The notes under the pieces are model-generated. The model was not told the origin of the DNA. It was given only the letters and a program-made list of their open reading frames with translations, and ran no database searches. From Spartobacteria bacterium LR76 (GTDB taxonomy: Bacteria; Verrucomicrobiota; Verrucomicrobiia; Chthoniobacterales; Terrimicrobiaceae), in the NCBI GenBank assembly GCA_003054655.1, contig QAYZ01000013.1:372001-436000 (forward strand): a DNA stretch of 64,000 nucleotides, read 5' to 3'. The position numbers and the translations under genes are program-made. This document shows, piece by piece, positions 61,718-64,000 of the stretch (its first letter is position 1; every line of letters begins with the position of its first letter).

Positions 61718-63526
61718 ATGACCCTGGCAAATACAGGCATACTATGCCTTCTCCTCGTTAGCACCCCGGCTTGGGCCGACGAAGCAAACCTCCCCATGCG
61801 CAGCCTCTCCCCAGTGGTTTCGCTGCCCGACGGATCGGAGTTCAAGACCTGGGAGAACGAGGCGCCCCTGACCTTCAGCAAGACCTATTACGTCGACCAG
61901 GGCAACTCCGCTGCGAGCGATGAAAACCCCGGCACGGAGGACAAACCCTTTGCCACCATCGGGAAGGCGGCGGCCGTTCTTCAACCTGGAGAGCGCGTCA
62001 TCATCAAGGACGGCATCTATCGTGAGTCCGTCGCTCCAGCCCGGGGCGGCTCCGATCCCGCCCATATGATCAGCTACGAAGCCGCGCCCGGCGCACACGT
62101 CGCGATCCGCGGGTCCCGTGTCTTCCGCGGCCCCTGGGAGCCTGCGCCAGAGGCTGGAAACCAGGTTTGGAAAGCCTCTCTCGGGCAGGAGGATTTTCAC
62201 GGATACAATCCCTTCCTCATCTCCAACGTGACGATCTTCAAGGACTGGATGGAGCAGCACCGTGGCAAGGCCCCTTTCAGCCTAAGCAGGGGGATGGTTT
62301 TTCAGGATGGCCGCGCTCTCAGGCAGGAGGCGGCCATGGAGAACCTCCGCTCAGCCGACGGGAGATTCTGGGTCGACCGAAAGCAAAATGCGATCTATGT
62401 CCATCCGCACAACGATGCCGAGCCAGGGACCAGTCATTACGAGCTTACGGATCGCGAGACGCTTTTCGCCCCGCCCATGCAGCCATGCCCGCGCTGCAGT
62501 CAGTCCCATCCGCAAACCAGCTTTGGATTTATCCGGCTGAAGGGACTCGTCTTTGAGCACGCCGCCGGGCCCTGGCCGCTCTACCAGTTCGGAGCCGTCT
62601 CCACTGGAGCAGGCCACCACTGGATCATCGAGGACAACATCATCCGCTGGTCCAATGGAATCGGCGTGGACCTGGGAACCATGCACGGCCATCAACCGGA
62701 TGCGGTCCGGCAGACTGTCGGCCATCACATCGTGCGCCGCAATCAGGTAACGGATTGTGGAATCTGCGGGATCGCCGGACTCGGAGCCCATGATAGCCGG
62801 GACTTCGGGCTACTGATCGAGGACAACGTCCTGCTGAGAAACTGCTACCACGACGTAGAAGCCACCCTTCAGGAAAGTGCGGCCATCAAGACTCACGTCA
62901 ACCAGCGGTGCCTGATTCGCCGCAACCTCATCGCCGACACTCTCGGCGGACCCGGCATCTGGATGGATTGGAAAAACGGGTTCTCCCGCTGCACTCAAAA
63001 CGTGATCCTGCGAACCAACTCCTATCATGGAGCCATCTTCTGCGAGCTCTCGATGGACCCGACGCTCTTCGACCGCAATGTCGTATGGGACTCGACCGGC
63101 AACGGCATCTACGAGCACGACACGCGGGGCAACATCTTTGCACACAACTTCGTGGGGAAAAGCGCCGAGAGCGCCTTTTGCCTGTTCGGGAAGAAAACCG
63201 AGCGCCAGTTGGAAGGCCGCGAGCAGTTGGTCGCCGGTGCGCACACTGTCATCAACAATCTCGAAGTCGCCAATGGAAAGCCCGACCACATCGCCGGCGC
63301 ACCCAGCAGAATCGAGGGAAATGCCGGCAGCAGCGTGACGGCTACACTCGCTGAGAACCCTCTCGCCCTGGAACTCTCAACCTCCTCGCCGCTGCCCGAG
63401 GTCTCGCCTGCGCCGGAGGTACGGTCGGACTTTTATGGAAAACCATTTCCTCCAGGACCCGTGGTTCCGGGCCCCTTCGGGCCATTCGGAGCCGATCCGA
63501 AAAAGTTCCCCCTCTCTCCGCACTAG
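61718..63526 (+). CDS. Exported right-handed beta-helix protein (DUF1565 type)
   Basis: 602 aa from the ATG at 61718. Signal peptide LANTGILCLLLVSTPAWA. The N-terminal DUF1565-like segment is YYVDQGNSAASDENPGTEDK, PFATIGKAAAVLQPGERVII, KDGIYRESV. Coils of a parallel beta-helix follow (IEDNIIRWSNGIGVDLGTMH; VVWDSTGNGIYEHDTRGNIF), a fold used by pectate lyases, GH28-type enzymes and mannuronan epimerases. A PCPRCSQSH cluster around residue 297 is unusual. No catalytic set can be assigned. The C-terminus is Pro-rich (PFPPGPVVPGPFGPFG). Probably acts on extracellular polysaccharide. Confidence 0.75.
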   Translation: MTLANTGILCLLLVSTPAWADEANLPMRSLSPVVSLPDGSEFKTWENEAPLTFSKTYYVDQGNSAASDENPGTEDKPFATIGKAAAVLQPGERVIIKDGIYRESVAPARGGSDPAHMISYEAAPGAHVAIRGSRVFRGPWEPAPEAGNQVWKASLGQEDFHGYNPFLISNVTIFKDWMEQHRGKAPFSLSRGMVFQDGRALRQEAAMENLRSADGRFWVDRKQNAIYVHPHNDAEPGTSHYELTDRETLFAPPMQPCPRCSQSHPQTSFGFIRLKGLVFEHAAGPWPLYQFGAVSTGAGHHWIIEDNIIRWSNGIGVDLGTMHGHQPDAVRQTVGHHIVRRNQVTDCGICGIAGLGAHDSRDFGLLIEDNVLLRNCYHDVEATLQESAAIKTHVNQRCLIRRNLIADTLGGPGIWMDWKNGFSRCTQNVILRTNSYHGAIFCELSMDPTLFDRNVVWDSTGNGIYEHDTRGNIFAHNFVGKSAESAFCLFGKKTERQLEGREQLVAGAHTVINNLEVANGKPDHIAGAPSRIEGNAGSSVTATLAENPLALELSTSSPLPEVSPAPEVRSDFYGKPFPPGPVVPGPFGPFGADPKKFPLSPH

Positions 63527-63559
63527 CTCCTCGCCCGAAATATCACCCCGCCATAGCTT

Positions 63560-64000
63560 ATGAAACTCCTCCTCCGTCTCTCACTGCTCTCCTTGATCGT
63601 TCTTTCACAGCCTTCCACGTCACGCGGGGCAGCCACCGCCAGCGAGGCCCTGGTCATGGTCTCCGGCGAGTCCATCAACGTGAGCGCGGTGGATGCCTCG
63701 GACGGCGAGCTGAAATCTCCCAAATGGGCCGGAGCCAATGCCTCGCGCGTCCTGCTGGGGACTTTCCCCAATACATCCGGCTGGCGCCAGAGCTCTTTCT
63801 CCTTCCTGCCGGAATCCGACGGGGTCGTCTCCATCCTCGCGAGGGGGCCGCTCGTCAAATCCGAGGAATCACCGGATCAACTTGTCCCGGCCTTTGTGGA
63901 TTTTGACGAGATCACCATCGACGGAGCCGAGATCGTGAACGGCAGTTTTGAAGAAACGACCACCAACGACGTCCCGGTGGGTTGGAAATACTACGTGCCG
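63560..64000 (+). CDS. Exported protein, 3' end missing
   Basis: From the ATG at 63560, 147 codons are visible, open to the window edge. Signal peptide MKLLLRLSLLSLIVLSQPST. The mature part shows beta-strand character (SILARGPLV; VDFDEITIDGAEIVNGSFEE), ending at VGWKYYV. The NGSFEE...PVGW pattern is common to carbohydrate-binding, jelly-roll modules at the start of exported enzymes and PEP-CTERM proteins. The rest of the protein, and hence its role, lies outside the window. Confidence 0.65.
   Translation, partial: MKLLLRLSLLSLIVLSQPSTSRGAATASEALVMVSGESINVSAVDASDGELKSPKWAGANASRVLLGTFPNTSGWRQSSFSFLPESDGVVSILARGPLVKSEESPDQLVPAFVDFDEITIDGAEIVNGSFEETTTNDVPVGWKYYVP

Overview
The window is GC-rich, densely coded DNA from what is most likely a free-living, polysaccharide-degrading verrucomicrobium, perhaps of the Spartobacteria/Terrimicrobium-Chthoniobacter type. 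The assignment rests on gene content: two Verru_Chthon-type pseudopilin cassettes, five PEP-CTERM proteins, autotransporter-associated beta-strand repeat proteins, many glycoside hydrolases of different families, and AraC/LacI regulators beside enzyme genes. No rRNA, tRNA, CRISPR array, insertion sequence or phage gene was seen. About 40 genes are supported; two are cut by the window edges (1 and 64000).

Layout. 1-5.1 kb: a partial GHL6-like glycosidase divergent from an AraC regulator, tagaturonate epimerase (uxaE), a second AraC regulator and an Rrf2 regulator. 5.3-9.0 kb: a DUF3034 outer-membrane barrel, metY and convergent metX (homocysteine synthesis by sulfhydrylation). 9.3-15.2 kb: secreted SGNH hydrolase, GH1 beta-glucosidase, a small exported protein, an FAD oxidoreductase and a PocR-AraC regulator. 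15.3-22.8 kb: a PEP-CTERM protein divergent from pseudopilin cassette 1 (D-B-C-A plus an extra exported protein). 22.9-38.2 kb: a saccharification locus with GH50 agarase-like and GH5 enzymes, two exported GH16 enzymes, a double FAD oxidoreductase, a cytoplasmic GH3 and two MFS permeases. 38.4-60 kb: a second locus with two polysaccharide lyases, a free-standing lyase-associated domain, three LacI regulators, two 2-hydroxyacid dehydrogenases, pseudopilin cassette 2 (B-C-A-D) and three PEP-CTERM proteins. 60-64 kb: a LamG-like PEP-CTERM protein, a type IV pilin-like protein, a beta-helix protein and the start of another exported protein.

How it fits together. Exported GH50, GH16 and probably lyase enzymes would cut polysaccharide outside the cell, MFS permeases would import oligomers or sugars, and GH1/GH3 (and probably GH5), which lack signal peptides, would finish the job inside. 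UxaE and the 2-hydroxyacid dehydrogenases fit uronate handling, but this is inference.

The main new observation is regulatory. One family of 13-14 bp palindromes (GTTTAC-N2-GTAAAC or ATTAC-GCGT-ATAAT flavour) lies only in the gaps before an MFS permease, a PEP-CTERM protein, both lyases, two LacI genes, the free-standing domain gene, both dehydrogenases, another PEP-CTERM protein and the whole of pseudopilin cassette 2. This ties a Verru_Chthon cassette of unknown function to polysaccharide use. In each cassette the four proteins match the type II secretion minor pseudopilins H, I, J and K, including loss of Glu+5 in the K-like member. A second, unrelated 27-bp motif is shared by the GH50, FAD oxidoreductase-GH3 and MFS promoters.
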